Source: Bacteroidia bacterium (lineage in GTDB: Bacteria; Bacteroidota; Bacteroidia; UKL13-3). From it: DNA of 64,000 bases. The position numbers and the translations under genes are program-made. The stretch lies in the NCBI GenBank assembly GCA_021740845.1, contig JAIOYZ010000005.1, forward strand, positions 67,693 through 131,692, written 5' to 3'. Shown in pieces: positions 52,513-61,904 of the stretch (position 1 is the stretch's first letter; every line of letters begins with the position of its first letter). A model generated the notes under the pieces. That model did not search any database, was not told where the DNA came from, and saw only the letters and a list, made by a program, of their open reading frames with translations.

Positions 52513-54588
52513 ATGAACCTTGAAGAGGCAAAAAAACAAATAGACACACTGAGTGCTGAGCTTAAACAGCACAATTACAATTACTATATTCTTTCTCAAC
52601 CTAGCATTAGCGATTTTGATTTCGATCAAAAACTTAAAGAACTGGAGGCCCTTGAAAAAGAGTTTCCAGTTTTTCTTTACCCCAACTCTCCCACTCAGAA
52701 GGTTGGTGGGGATATCACCAAAAACTTTCAACAGGTAAAACACCGTTACCCCATGTTGAGCCTTGGAAACACCTATTCTGAGGAGGAACTTTTAGAATTT
52801 GACGAGCGTGTAAGAAAAAGTATTGGCAACGAATTTACCTATGTATGCGAATTAAAATTTGATGGTTTGGCCATTAGCATTACCTATGAAAATGGGAAAT
52901 TAGTAAGAGCCGTAACCCGAGGCGATGGCGTGCAAGGCGATGATGTTACCAATAATGTAAAAACCATCCGAAGCATTCCGCATGAGTTAACAGGCAATTT
53001 CCCTGCAATATTTGATATTCGTGGTGAAATTTTCATGCACCGCAAAACCTTTGATAGACTCAATAATAACTTGCGCAAAGAATTAATAGAGCAAGGTGTT
53101 GACGAAGATAAAATTGCTGAACGACTTTATAAAAACCCAAGAAATTTTGCATCGGGAAGTTTAAAAATGCAAGATTCAAAAGAGGTTGCCAAGCGTTCTT
53201 TAGATGCCTTTTTGTATTTTGTTTATTCGGATCAAAACGTAGCTGAAACCCATGCCGAATCTTTGCAAATGGCCTCTAGCTGGGGCTTTCAGGTGAGTGA
53301 TCATTTTAAGGTTTGCCAAAACATGCAAGAAGTTATGGCATTTATTAACCGCTATAACAAAGACAGAAACCAACTCAGTTACGATATTGATGGTGTTGTA
53401 ATTAAGGTTAATGAATACAAACACCAAGAGGATTTAGGCTTTACAGCCAAAGTTCCAAGATGGGCAATTTCCTATAAGTATAAAGCAGAAACTGCCATAA
53501 GTAAATTAAGAGAAGTAACTTATCAAGTTGGAAGAACAGGCGCCATTACTCCAGTTGCCAATATTGTTCCTGTGCAATTAGCAGGCACCACAGTTAAGCG
53601 TGCAAGCTTATATAATGCAGATGAATTGGAGCGACTAGATTTATACGATCACGATACCGTATTTGTAGAAAAAGGCGGAGAAATTATTCCTAAAATTACG
53701 GGTGTGGACAAAAGCAAACGCGATTTATTTGCCACCAAAATTGTTTATCCAACTCATTGTCCAGAATGCGGAACAGCATTGGTACGTAAGGAAGGAGAAG
53801 CCATACATTATTGCCCAAATGATAGTCATTGCACACCACAATTGATTGGCAGAATGGAACATTTTATTAGCAGAAGGGCTATGAATATTGAAGGATTGGG
53901 TAGTGAAACAGTGGCTGGTTTATTTAAAAAAGGTTTGATCCAATCCTATGCTGATTTATATTCTTTAACCTACGAGCAATTAAATGGTTTGGAGTTTGAA
54001 TCTGAAGATGAGGCTGGGAATAAAAAGAAACGTAGCATTAAAGAAAAAGGGGCTGAAAATATTATCAAAGGAATTGAAGCCTCCAAGCAAGTTCCTTTTG
54101 AACGCGTACTGTTTGCTTTAGGCATTAGAATGGTTGGAGAAACTGTTGCAAAAAAATTGGCTCAACATTTTGAAACCCTTGATGCCATTATAGCTGCAAG
54201 TCCTGAACAGATTGCCAATGTTTATGAAATTGGGGAGAAAATTGCCGAGAATTTAATTCGATTTTTTGCCGATACCGACAATGTGGAATTGGTTAAAAGG
54301 TTGCAATCACTTGGTTTAAAAATGGCCATGGAGTTTGACCCAAATGAAAGTCGTAGCCAACTTTTGGCAGGAAAAAGTTTCTTGGTTTCTGGAAGTTTCT
54401 CTATTTCTAGAGACGAACTTAAAAAACTAATTGAAAACAATGGAGGAAGAAATGTTGGAAGCATTTCTAAGACTTTGGATTACCTGATTGCAGGCGATAA
54501 AATGGGTCCAGAAAAACTTAAAAAGGCCACCGACCTCAATATAAAAATGATTAGCGAGGAGGAGTTTAAAGCCATGCTTAATCATTAA
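52513..54588 (+). CDS. ligA: NAD-dependent DNA ligase
   Basis: 691 residues, complete domain order. Ia domain YILSQPSISDFDFDQKL; adenylation motif CELKFDGLAIS with the catalytic Lys; RGEIFMHRKTFDRLN and NPRNFASGSLK; AISYKYKAETAISKL; zinc-binding CPECGTALVRKEGEAIHYCPN...C; helix-hairpin-helix part; C-terminal BRCT (LAGKSFLVSGSFSISRDELKKLIENNGG). It seals nicks using NAD in replication and repair. Essential in nearly all bacteria. Confidence 0.98.
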   Translation: MNLEEAKKQIDTLSAELKQHNYNYYILSQPSISDFDFDQKLKELEALEKEFPVFLYPNSPTQKVGGDITKNFQQVKHRYPMLSLGNTYSEEELLEFDERVRKSIGNEFTYVCELKFDGLAISITYENGKLVRAVTRGDGVQGDDVTNNVKTIRSIPHELTGNFPAIFDIRGEIFMHRKTFDRLNNNLRKELIEQGVDEDKIAERLYKNPRNFASGSLKMQDSKEVAKRSLDAFLYFVYSDQNVAETHAESLQMASSWGFQVSDHFKVCQNMQEVMAFINRYNKDRNQLSYDIDGVVIKVNEYKHQEDLGFTAKVPRWAISYKYKAETAISKLREVTYQVGRTGAITPVANIVPVQLAGTTVKRASLYNADELERLDLYDHDTVFVEKGGEIIPKITGVDKSKRDLFATKIVYPTHCPECGTALVRKEGEAIHYCPNDSHCTPQLIGRMEHFISRRAMNIEGLGSETVAGLFKKGLIQSYADLYSLTYEQLNGLEFESEDEAGNKKKRSIKEKGAENIIKGIEASKQVPFERVLFALGIRMVGETVAKKLAQHFETLDAIIAASPEQIANVYEIGEKIAENLIRFFADTDNVELVKRLQSLGLKMAMEFDPNESRSQLLAGKSFLVSGSFSISRDELKKLIENNGGRNVGSISKTLDYLIAGDKMGPEKLKKATDLNIKMISEEEFKAMLNH

Positions 54589-54608
54589 TTTTTCCTTAAC
54601 ATCAGAAA

Positions 54609-54635
54609 GCCTTGAAAAACAAGGCATTTATTTTT
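54609..54635 (+). terminator. Terminator after ligA
   Basis: GCCTTG (54609-54614) pairs with CAAGGC (54620-54625) around five A, followed by ATTTATTTTT; outer CAGAAA/TTTCTG pairs may extend the stem. It is 20 bases after the ligA stop. Confidence 0.65.
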
Positions 54636-54702
54636 GATTTCTGTTATTTATCATTTTTCGGTTCCAATAAAAATTGTTTTCTTGAAGGTTTAATTTCAAC
54701 CC

Positions 54703-57700
54703 ATGAAAACTAGTTTAAAGCAGCCATTGGTATTGGCTTTGTTTACACTCCTATTTCTTACCAGCAATGCTCAAGATAAAAAGTATGTTGAGCTCATCAA
54801 TTCTCAAAAATTATTAGATGATGGTTTGGATGCCTACAAGGAAGAAAAATACGAGAAATCAATTTCTTTCTATGAACAAGTGCCAAGAGGCGATACCAAT
54901 TATTTTACCGCCCAATACGAAATATCCCTTGGGTATTATCAATTAGAAAAATACGAAAAAGTAATAGAGATTTCGCGCCGCTTAATTGCAGAAGGCTCAC
55001 CAGAATTAGCTCAGATAAATTTGCTTGGTTCAGCCCTAGATGATTTAAAACGAACAGAGGAAGCCATTGCCGTATATGACGAAGCGCTGAAAAAATATCC
55101 GTATAGCGTGATGTTTTTATTAAACAAAGCCATTGTTTACGAAAAGGCAGAGGATTATAAAAAAGCTTATGAGGCTTACCAAAAGGTTTTGTCTATTTCG
55201 CCATTATACCCGAGCGCGCATTTACGTTTGGCATATATGGCAGAAAAAGAAGGCAAACTTACAAATGCAGCTATGGCATTTGCAATCTTCTTAATGCTTG
55301 AACCTTCTGGTAATAGAAGTATTGATGCCTTAGATGAATTTAATAAAATGGGGAACAATAGCTCAACCCTTGTTGGAAAAATGAAAACCAATGTTATTGA
55401 AAACGATTTTGAAGACATTGATTTTTTAATCACAAACCAAGTTGCATTAAATAACAAATACAAAGTTCCTGGAAAATTTAAATATCCATTAAACAAACAA
55501 TTGTATTTGGTAATGCAAAAATTGGCAGAGTATGATGGCAAAGAAACTGGATTTTTTAGCAAACATTATTTACCATTCTTTAAAGACTTTATTAAAACAC
55601 AGTCTTACGAATATTTCTCATTGTTAATGCTAGGTTCAAGCAAAAATGAAACTATTGTAAAAGAAATTAATAAGAGCATTGCTAATGTGAAAAAATCTAG
55701 GGATGCTGGCATGGAAAAATTGAAGAAACTTAATCCTAAATTAGACGTAACAACCTACGGAAAAACAGAATCCTTAGATATTTTTTACTATAATAACTTT
55801 GCTTTAGAGGCCTTAGGAACTGTTAACACGGCAGGCAAAAACACTGGTAATTGGGTGTTTTTTGATAACGATGGTTTCATAGATGTTTTAGGTTCTTTCA
55901 ACAACAATGGAGAAAGAGTTGGAACCTGGTATTATTTCAATTCAAAGAAAGACACTACTAGAATTTTAAATTATGTTAATGGTTCTTTAAATGGTGAATA
56001 CAAATCGTTTAGAAATGGATTTTTACGCGAATCTGGAACCTATCTTAACGGCAAATTAGATGGTACAATTACAGAATATTATCCTGATGGAACTGTTTCA
56101 GGTGTTGAAATTTATACGAATGATTTAAGAAATGGTGCTGGTAAACAATATTATTCTAATGGTGCTTTAAATTACGAATACACCTTTACATTAGACAAGC
56201 TAAATGGTTCTCTAAAAGAGTATTTCGACCATGGTGTTTTAAAGGAAGAATCTAATTATAAAGATGGGAAATTGGAAGGCAAAATGCTCTCATATTATGA
56301 AAACAAAAAATTACAAAAAGAGTGTGTTTATGTAAATAACCAATTAGAGGGTCCTTATAAAACCTATTACCAAAACGGACAAACAGAGCAGGAAGGAATT
56401 GCTGTTAAAGGCAATACCTCTGGCAAATGGACCAAATACTATTCGGATGGAAAAGTTAAATCTATTTCTAATTTGGATGAAAATGGAAAAATAAATGGTG
56501 AGGAAGAATCATTCGATCACCAAGGTAGAAAATACAGAACCGATACTTATATAAGAGGCGAATGGAAACGTGTTCAGGTTTTTAACCATGCTGGAAAATC
56601 AATCTACGATGTAAAGATATCTAAAAGTGGCACTAAAGTTAGCAATTATGGCTTCCAGTTATACATTGGCTCTGAAGGAACCATAGCAAGTGATGAACGC
56701 GATGGAGAATGGAAATTCTTCTTGCCAAACGGATATCTTTCTTCTACCGAATTATACAAAAAAGGAAAGCTTGATGGCCTTTCAAAAAACTACCATGAAA
56801 ATGGAAAAGTATCTGGAATTTATAATTATACCCTTGGTTCAAAAAACGGACAAGAAGTACTTTTCTATGAAAATGGTAATGTGAAATCTGAAGGCAATTA
56901 TATTAATGGAAAACGCTGGGGCTTCTATAATGAATATTCGGTTGATGGGAAATTAGAAAACCAAAATTTCTACCACAATAACAAAAGAAGAGCCTGGGGT
57001 TATGAGTATAACTCAAATGGAACTGTAGCTAAAAAATTGTTCTACGAAAATGGTGTTACTGTAAAAATTCACCAATGCGATACCAATGGCATTACTATTG
57101 ATTCTGCTGAATTTCCAACGGGTTCTGCCAAGGTTGTTTTAAAAGGAGCTTCTGGCAAAAAAGGCTTTGAGGGAACCTATTTAGAAGGCTATTTACATGG
57201 CCCTGTTACCAATTTTTACGCCAATGGAAAAGTATTTTCTAAAGGTGATTATTTTATGGGTTACCGTCATGGCAACTGGGAATACTATTGGCCTAATGGC
57301 AAACTAAATATTAAATCTACTTACTACCATGGTGACCGTGAAGGAGTGAATGAAATTTATAATTTCTTTGGCGAAAGAACTAAAAGTTTTGGCTACAAAG
57401 ACAATCAAAACCATGGCAAAAATATTTGGTATTATAGCAATGGAAAAATAGAAACAGAAAGCGAAATTTTTGAAGGAGAAAGACACAATGCAACCAAATA
57501 TTATACAAATACCGGTGAGATAAGAGAAATTAGATATTACGAGTACGGAAAATTAATTGGCTATAGTTATTTAGGTAAAGATGGTAAATTGATGGATACA
57601 ATTTATACGCCTAGCGGTGATGCTGTAATAAAATCATACTTTCCAAATGGTAACATGGCTTCTTCTTATGAAATAAAAAATGGCGTTTACAATGGCGTTT

Positions 57701-57996
57701 ACAAAATATTTTATGCCGATGGAAAATTGCAAGAAGAACGCTTATATGAATTTGGCCAAGAAGTTGGACCTACAAAATCATATTTCCCTGATGGAAAAAT
57801 TCAAAGCGTAGAAAATTTTATCAATGGAGTTTTATATGGTGAAGCTTTAGAATACAATGCAAATGGAACCCTTCGCCAGAAATTAAACTATGTAAACGAT
57901 AACTTACAAGGCGTTTGTGAGTATTTTGATACCACCGGTAAGCGTACAAACGCATACTATTATTACGACAATCTTATTTTATCAGTAATTCAATAA
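54703..57996 (+). CDS. Exported protein with TPR and MORN/YwqK-type repeats
   Basis: 1097 residues. Signal peptide (LVLALFTLLFLTSNAQ), then tetratricopeptide repeats to about residue 210 (KYEKVIEISRRLIAEGSPELAQINLLGSALDDLK, MFLLNKAIVYEKAEDYKKAYEAYQKVL). From about residue 400 to the end come more than 20 MORN_2/YwqK-like repeats of the type L-N-G-x-x-x-x-Y-x-x-x-G (NGSLNGEYKSFRNGFLRESG, KDGKLEGKMLSYYENKKLQ, INGKRWGFYNEYSVDG). MORN_2 repeats are thought to bind ligands or proteins; no function is assigned to this architecture. First gene of the four-gene operon. Confidence 0.85.
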   Translation: MKTSLKQPLVLALFTLLFLTSNAQDKKYVELINSQKLLDDGLDAYKEEKYEKSISFYEQVPRGDTNYFTAQYEISLGYYQLEKYEKVIEISRRLIAEGSPELAQINLLGSALDDLKRTEEAIAVYDEALKKYPYSVMFLLNKAIVYEKAEDYKKAYEAYQKVLSISPLYPSAHLRLAYMAEKEGKLTNAAMAFAIFLMLEPSGNRSIDALDEFNKMGNNSSTLVGKMKTNVIENDFEDIDFLITNQVALNNKYKVPGKFKYPLNKQLYLVMQKLAEYDGKETGFFSKHYLPFFKDFIKTQSYEYFSLLMLGSSKNETIVKEINKSIANVKKSRDAGMEKLKKLNPKLDVTTYGKTESLDIFYYNNFALEALGTVNTAGKNTGNWVFFDNDGFIDVLGSFNNNGERVGTWYYFNSKKDTTRILNYVNGSLNGEYKSFRNGFLRESGTYLNGKLDGTITEYYPDGTVSGVEIYTNDLRNGAGKQYYSNGALNYEYTFTLDKLNGSLKEYFDHGVLKEESNYKDGKLEGKMLSYYENKKLQKECVYVNNQLEGPYKTYYQNGQTEQEGIAVKGNTSGKWTKYYSDGKVKSISNLDENGKINGEEESFDHQGRKYRTDTYIRGEWKRVQVFNHAGKSIYDVKISKSGTKVSNYGFQLYIGSEGTIASDERDGEWKFFLPNGYLSSTELYKKGKLDGLSKNYHENGKVSGIYNYTLGSKNGQEVLFYENGNVKSEGNYINGKRWGFYNEYSVDGKLENQNFYHNNKRRAWGYEYNSNGTVAKKLFYENGVTVKIHQCDTNGITIDSAEFPTGSAKVVLKGASGKKGFEGTYLEGYLHGPVTNFYANGKVFSKGDYFMGYRHGNWEYYWPNGKLNIKSTYYHGDREGVNEIYNFFGERTKSFGYKDNQNHGKNIWYYSNGKIETESEIFEGERHNATKYYTNTGEIREIRYYEYGKLIGYSYLGKDGKLMDTIYTPSGDAVIKSYFPNGNMASSYEIKNGVYNGVYKIFYADGKLQEERLYEFGQEVGPTKSYFPDGKIQSVENFINGVLYGEALEYNANGTLRQKLNYVNDNLQGVCEYFDTTGKRTNAYYYYDNLILSVIQ

Positions 57997-57999
57997 ATA

Positions 58000-59934
58000 A
58001 TGAGGAAATCCCTTTTAGCCTTTTTCTTCCTTTGTTCCCTTACTATTTTTCGGTTTGAACCAATTTTTGCGCAAGCAATAAACGATTACAATAACTATAA
58101 AGAGAAATATCCAAAAGCGGAAGTAATCTGTACGCGGATGAATCAAGTTTTGGAAATTAAATTGGAAGACAATCATCCTAAAATTACCTACAAAACCTTG
58201 GAGGAATTTTTCTATTTGGGTGAAAACAATTCTGGATATTCCAACCGCTCAATAAGCTATTCGGGATTCTACGATTTAAAAGAATACAAGGCTTATCTTT
58301 ATTCGGTTCAAAACGATAAATATAAAAAATACGAAGTAAAAGACTTTAAGGTAAATGATTTTCAGGACGACAATATTTTCTTTGACGATTCGCATGAACT
58401 AAAATTCATGTTTCCTCAAATTGGAAAAGGCAACAAAACCGTAATTGAAAATACCTACCATATAAAAGATCCTCATTTCTTACCCAAACTATACCTTTCG
58501 CCTTACCTCAATTACGAAGACATAAAGTATACGTTGATTGTGCAGGATGGATTTGAAATTGCTATTGATAGCTTTTTGCATCAAGAGAATAAATTGAATT
58601 TTTCTATGGTAAAAAAAGGCGGTACAAGTATTTATAGCTGGATGGGCTCATCGCCTAAAAGCCTCGATTACGAAGGAAATGGACCAGATATGGGTTATGT
58701 GGCAAATCAGTTTTTCTTTAGAATAAAATCGTATAATGTAAAAGGAAACAAGGTTTCTGTTTTATCTAACTTAACAGATTTATACCATTGGAACTGTGCC
58801 TTCCTTACCAAAACCAAAGAGGATATAAACCAGTTTAAATCACTCAGCGATTCTATTGTTGGCAAAGAAACAAACGAGGAGAAAAAGGCAGAACTGATTT
58901 TTAATTGGGTTCAAAACAATATCCGCTACATTGCTATGGAAGCTGGCTACGATGGCTTTATACCTGCACAAGCCAGCTCTGTTTGCAAAGAACGCTATGG
59001 CGATTGCAAGGGGATTGCTAATATACTTTATAGCTTATTGCGCTCACAAAATTTAGAAGCATATATGGTTTGGATTGGCACTAGAAGCATTCCTTTTAAA
59101 TACACAGAATTGCCTAGCCCAGTTGTAGATAACCACATGATAACTGCTTTAAAAATTAATGGTAAAACCTTGTTTTTAGACGGCACCTCACACAATTTAA
59201 AGTTTGGTTTACCCTCTCCTTTTATTCAAGGAAAAGAAGCCATGGTTAGTTCAAACAACTGCGAAGATTTTACCATAGAAGTTGTTCCAGAGGTAAGTTT
59301 TACCCAAAATACAATTACAGATTCTTGCTATATTATCATGGACAAAAAGAGTTTAATTGGCTCAGGATTGGCAGTATTTAATGGCTATAAACGATTGTCA
59401 TTTGTAGATCAATTAAGCAACAGAGAATACCGTCATATTCAAGAGCAATGCAGGTATTATCTTTTAAGAGGAAACAACAGATTTATTTTAGATACCGTTT
59501 GGTTAGAGAATTTAGATAATAACAATCTCCCATTATTGGTTCATTACAAATTTAATATTCCAGACTATGCTATTTTTGTCGACAATGAATATTACCTCAA
59601 CCTAAATTTGGATAAGCCTTCCATCCCATCCAAGGTTGACCTTACAAGAAACGTAGGCATGGAATATCGCTTTATGGCAGGAGAAACCAACGACTATTAT
59701 TTTGAAATTCCAACAGGTTACCAAGTTCTTTCCCTACCAACCAAAATTGAAAAGAATACTTCTGTTATGAATTTTACTAATGAATATTCTTTATCAAAAA
59801 ATACCATTGTTAGAAAACAATCTTATTCTTTTAAAACACTTTTGCTTGAACCAAAAGATTTCCCAACCTACAATACCATGGTAGAAACCATGCAAAAAAA
59901 CTATTCAGATCAAATTACCCTCAAATTAAAATAA
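58000..59934 (+). CDS. DUF3857 / transglutaminase-like exported protein with complete triad
   Basis: 644 residues. Signal peptide (LLAFFFLCSLTIFRFEPIFAQ); DUF3857-type N-terminal part (TRMNQVLEIKLEDNHPKITYKTLEEFFYLGE); transglutaminase core with Cys336 in RYGDCKGIANILYSLL, His379 in VVDNHMITALKI and Asp394 in LFLDGTSHNLKF. The triad spacing fits active transglutaminase or cysteine-peptidase-like folds. Substrate unknown, presumably periplasmic protein. Motif copy in the signal region at 58049-58063. Three bases after the MORN gene. Confidence 0.86.
   Translation: MRKSLLAFFFLCSLTIFRFEPIFAQAINDYNNYKEKYPKAEVICTRMNQVLEIKLEDNHPKITYKTLEEFFYLGENNSGYSNRSISYSGFYDLKEYKAYLYSVQNDKYKKYEVKDFKVNDFQDDNIFFDDSHELKFMFPQIGKGNKTVIENTYHIKDPHFLPKLYLSPYLNYEDIKYTLIVQDGFEIAIDSFLHQENKLNFSMVKKGGTSIYSWMGSSPKSLDYEGNGPDMGYVANQFFFRIKSYNVKGNKVSVLSNLTDLYHWNCAFLTKTKEDINQFKSLSDSIVGKETNEEKKAELIFNWVQNNIRYIAMEAGYDGFIPAQASSVCKERYGDCKGIANILYSLLRSQNLEAYMVWIGTRSIPFKYTELPSPVVDNHMITALKINGKTLFLDGTSHNLKFGLPSPFIQGKEAMVSSNNCEDFTIEVVPEVSFTQNTITDSCYIIMDKKSLIGSGLAVFNGYKRLSFVDQLSNREYRHIQEQCRYYLLRGNNRFILDTVWLENLDNNNLPLLVHYKFNIPDYAIFVDNEYYLNLNLDKPSIPSKVDLTRNVGMEYRFMAGETNDYYFEIPTGYQVLSLPTKIEKNTSVMNFTNEYSLSKNTIVRKQSYSFKTLLLEPKDFPTYNTMVETMQKNYSDQITLKLK
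58049..58063 (+). repeat. Copy of the dispersed 15-bp motif TTCGGTTTGAACCAA
   Basis: Exact copy in the signal-peptide coding region, read in frame as RFEP, a third reading frame compared with FGLNQ and LVQTE at other sites. Confidence 0.7.
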
Positions 59935-59935
59935 C

Positions 59936-61900
59936 ATGTTTAAACGCCTTATTACCCTAGTATTAGTGCTAAACCTAAGTCAGGTTTTTGGCCAATTTTC
60001 GATGCCACATAAATTCAATAGCAAAGTTGATTTTAGTGCACAAACAAAAGCATACGATTTAAAAACAATAGATGAATTTGAGGTAGTTGATGAACGAGTA
60101 ATTGAATTTGCCTACGACAAGGAAGGCAATTTATTTGAATACTATTACCAACATGAAGTTCGCTACGTTAATAGCAATGAGGCAATAGATAGAAACAACA
60201 AAATTTATGTTTCCCTTGCCAATGCATTTGAATTAGTTGATTACGATGTTAGAGTAATTCTTTCGAACGGTGGAATTAAATCCATAGGTAAAGATGCCTT
60301 AAAAGAAGGAACCTCCGAGGACAAACAAAAGGTTCAATATTTTGCTGTTTCTGGTGCCGAAAAAGGAAGTATGATTGAGTATTATTACCTAATTAAACGT
60401 CCAGCACATTTAACTGGCAACATCTATTCATTTCAAGCAGACAAACCAAAAGCAAGAGTTATTTTTAAGGTAATTTCTCCAGAAAATTTATTCTTTAAAA
60501 GCCAATCGTTTAATGGTTTTCCAAACTTAAGAATAGATACAACCTTGTCTGAAAGAAACATGCTTGTAGCAGATACCAATGATATTCCTGCCATATTTGA
60601 CGAGCCTTTTTCTAACGATCAAGCCAATAAGCAAAAGGTAATTTACCAATTGTATTACAATACAGCGAAAGGGAAAATTAATCCGTTTAACTACGGTTTG
60701 GTGAGCCAATCCATCTTCGAAAATATCTGTAATAAATTAACAAAAGACGAAGAAAAAGCGCTAGATAAATTAATGAAATCGGCCAATATTAAGTATGCGC
60801 CAGATGAGGTAGCTAAGATTAGAGCCATTGAAAATTATGTAAAGAAAAGCTACAATTTTGTTGAAAGCTCAGATGATAGATTTGCTGATTTGGCATCTAT
60901 TATGAAGGTTGGAGCACTGAATGAAAACGGCGCCACCAAAATGATTTACCACATGTTAACAAGGGCCGGAATTGATAAAGAATTAGTGGTAACAAGTAAC
61001 CGTTTCAACAACCCATTCGATAAAGAGTTTGAATCTTATGCTTACCTAACAAGCTTTTTACTTTATTTCCCTAAACTTGATAAATATTTATGCCCATTTG
61101 CTCAAACTTATCGCTTTGGTTTGGTACCTTCTGGATATACCCATAATTATGGATTATTTATACGTAAAATAAGCGTAGGCGATTTAAACACGGGAGCGGG
61201 AAAAGTAAAATTTATCCCAGCACCTGCTGCAGAAATTACCCAGCACAACATGAATATTAAAGCTAAATTAGATGCCAGCGGTGATAGTCTAGACATTGAT
61301 TTCGACCAAGAATACAAAGGGTATTATGCTCAAACCTACCAATCTTATTTTGATTATATCCCTAAAGATAAAATGAAGGATTACGAAGAAGGAATTGTGA
61401 AATCATTGAACGAAGAAATTACCATTAAGAGCATCAAAATAGAAAACAAAAAAGCAGATGATTTTATGGTGCTTCCTCTCCTACTTCATAGCAAATTAAC
61501 TTCGGCACATTTTATAGAAAAAGCTGGTAATAAAATCTTATTGAAATTTGGAGATTTAATTGGACCACAATCTGAGTTATACCAAGAAAAAGCCCGCCAA
61601 TTGCCAGTTGAAAACACGTATAACAGAATCTATAATAGAGAAATCGTATTTACCATTCCAGAAGGGTATCAAATTAAAAATGCAGAGGAGTTAAACTTGG
61701 TGGTTCAACCATTTAAAGAAAAAGGTGATGGATGTGGTTTTACAGCTTCGTATAAAATGGATGGCCAGAATTTAATTGTGACCTCAACAGAATATTACAA
61801 CGAAATTTTATTCCCATTGGATCAATACGAAAACTACCGCGCTGTAATTAATGCGGCAGCTAATTTCAATAAAATTGTATTGGTTTTAGAAAAGAAATAA
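59936..61900 (+). CDS. DUF3857 / transglutaminase-like paralogue lacking the triad
   Basis: 654 residues with the same layout as the preceding gene: signal peptide (LITLVLVLNLSQVFGQ), DUF3857-type region (DERVIEFAYDKEGNLFEYYYQHEV) and a transglutaminase-like region (ADLASIMKVGALNENGATKMIYHMLTRAGI). Where the active paralogue has GDCK this one has NGATK, and the His and Asp positions are also not conserved. It is best read as a catalytically dead partner or binding protein. It starts one base after the previous stop. Confidence 0.82.
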   Translation: MFKRLITLVLVLNLSQVFGQFSMPHKFNSKVDFSAQTKAYDLKTIDEFEVVDERVIEFAYDKEGNLFEYYYQHEVRYVNSNEAIDRNNKIYVSLANAFELVDYDVRVILSNGGIKSIGKDALKEGTSEDKQKVQYFAVSGAEKGSMIEYYYLIKRPAHLTGNIYSFQADKPKARVIFKVISPENLFFKSQSFNGFPNLRIDTTLSERNMLVADTNDIPAIFDEPFSNDQANKQKVIYQLYYNTAKGKINPFNYGLVSQSIFENICNKLTKDEEKALDKLMKSANIKYAPDEVAKIRAIENYVKKSYNFVESSDDRFADLASIMKVGALNENGATKMIYHMLTRAGIDKELVVTSNRFNNPFDKEFESYAYLTSFLLYFPKLDKYLCPFAQTYRFGLVPSGYTHNYGLFIRKISVGDLNTGAGKVKFIPAPAAEITQHNMNIKAKLDASGDSLDIDFDQEYKGYYAQTYQSYFDYIPKDKMKDYEEGIVKSLNEEITIKSIKIENKKADDFMVLPLLLHSKLTSAHFIEKAGNKILLKFGDLIGPQSELYQEKARQLPVENTYNRIYNREIVFTIPEGYQIKNAEELNLVVQPFKEKGDGCGFTASYKMDGQNLIVTSTEYYNEILFPLDQYENYRAVINAAANFNKIVLVLEKK

Positions 61901-61904
61901 ATTC

